Shown here piece by piece: positions 63,554 to 64,000 of a DNA stretch of 64,000 bases. A program made the position numbers and the translations under genes. The DNA lies in assembly GCF_014195505.1 (NCBI RefSeq), contig NZ_JACIBV010000001.1:3596001-3660000 (forward strand), in the 5' to 3' direction. This DNA is from Nonomuraea dietziae. GTDB taxonomy: Bacteria; Actinomycetota; Actinomycetes; Streptosporangiales; Streptosporangiaceae. How positions within the stretch are numbered: the stretch's first letter is position 1; each line of letters starts with the position of its first letter. The notes under the pieces are model-generated. The model had not been told where the DNA came from and did no database searches. It worked only from the letters and a program-made list of their open reading frames with translations.

Positions 63554-64000
63554 ATGGGCATGAAGCCATGGCGCGCGCTCGGGGTGATCGCGCTCATCGC
63601 CGTGGCCCTCTACTGTCTCTCGCTGGTGCGCACGGTCGCCATCTCGATCGTGCTCGGCGTCTTCCTCACCACGCTGCTGCTGCCGCCCGCGCGCCTGCTG
63701 CGCGCCCGTGGCATGGGCAGGGGCCTGTCGACCGCGATCGTGTGCGTGGGCGGCCTGGCGCTCCTGGTGGCCTTCTTCGCCCTGCTCGTGCCGCCCACGA
63801 TCAACGGGCTGTCGCGGCTGCACGTCAGCGTGGGAACCGCGCTGGACGACCTGCACACGCTGGCCGCCCGCCTCGGCCTCGACGACGCGCGCCTGGCCGA
63901 CATGCTCACCCAGGCCAGGACGTGGCTGGCCGAGCAGGGGCGGCAGATCGCCACGGGCGCCCTCGCGGGCGCCAAGACCGTCGGCGAGATCATCGTGGGC
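63554..64000 (+). CDS. AI-2E family transporter, partial (runs off the window)
   Basis: The first 149 codons of a membrane protein: helices at about 8-23, 27-45 and 60-80, then a hydrophilic, helical stretch with TLAARLGLDDARLADMLTQA, as in AI-2E transporters. The frame stays open to the window end. AGGGGGGAAGG precedes the ATG. It is divergent from the sugar operon. It resembles the gene at 3866 in layout and not closely in sequence. Confidence 0.78.
   Translation, partial: MGMKPWRALGVIALIAVALYCLSLVRTVAISIVLGVFLTTLLLPPARLLRARGMGRGLSTAIVCVGGLALLVAFFALLVPPTINGLSRLHVSVGTALDDLHTLAARLGLDDARLADMLTQARTWLAEQGRQIATGALAGAKTVGEIIVG

Overview
The window comes from a high-GC actinomycete. Its overall character is closest to the Streptosporangiaceae (Nonomuraea-like), which is an inference. 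The 16S-23S spacer has no tRNA, coding regions have G/C-rich third positions with free use of the Arg codon AGG, many starts are GTG or TTG, and several promoters place a -10 box 6-7 nt before the ATG. It also carries a rich set of secreted glycoside hydrolases, AfsR-type regulation and MarR/Lrp/AraC/ArsR regulators. No plasmid, phage or CRISPR features were seen, so this looks like chromosome.

Layout. 1-3.5 kb: an rRNA operon on the minus strand (5' part of 23S, spacer, 16S, leader, promoter). 3.6-9.4 kb: an AI-2E-type permease, an AraC-type regulator, an 800-bp gene-free stretch with a GC minisatellite, a terpene-cyclase-like protein, an IS256-type transposase remnant and a uridine-kinase-like protein. 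9.4-16.8 kb: a MoxR ATPase with a VWA/metallopeptidase partner, then an ErmE-like 23S rRNA methyltransferase preceded by a 20-codon leader peptide with an Arg-Met-Arg motif and mutually exclusive hairpins. A GT87-like mannosyltransferase and an orphan, shortened relative of the nitrate reductase alpha subunit follow. 16.8-25.9 kb: a secreted-hydrolase region with two GH18 chitinases in an operon, an M14 carboxypeptidase, a nitroreductase with an apparent frameshift next to an Lrp regulator, and a GH5 cellulase with two carbohydrate-binding modules. The chitinase operon and the cellulase share a 17-bp palindromic operator.

25.9-45.8 kb: a run of regulators, transporters and small enzymes: amidohydrolase with MarR, a class-C-beta-lactamase-like esterase, a LysE exporter, membrane proteins, an orphan histidine kinase, DedA, and a DMT transporter with a GT4 glycosyltransferase and a DUF998 protein. 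Next comes a cassette of an ArsR regulator, a very short cytochrome P450 and a PEP mutase-like enzyme, then a 968-aa AfsR-type regulator beside a DHA2 drug exporter, a second MFS exporter and a class A beta-lactamase-like lipoprotein.

45.8-54.4 kb: a polyamine uptake and degradation locus. An aldehyde dehydrogenase, potA, potD, potB and potC (potC with an apparent frameshift) are tightly packed, with a PuuB-like amine oxidase downstream and a divergent Lrp regulator upstream. 54.4-55.4 kb: two divergent MarR-type regulators. 55.4-63.4 kb: a six-gene sugar operon of binding protein, two permeases, ATPase, PHP-domain phosphoesterase and GH38 alpha-mannosidase, in which every gene overlaps the next. 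The window ends inside a second AI-2E-type permease.

All calls were made by reading the sequence and from knowledge of the families; no database search was run.
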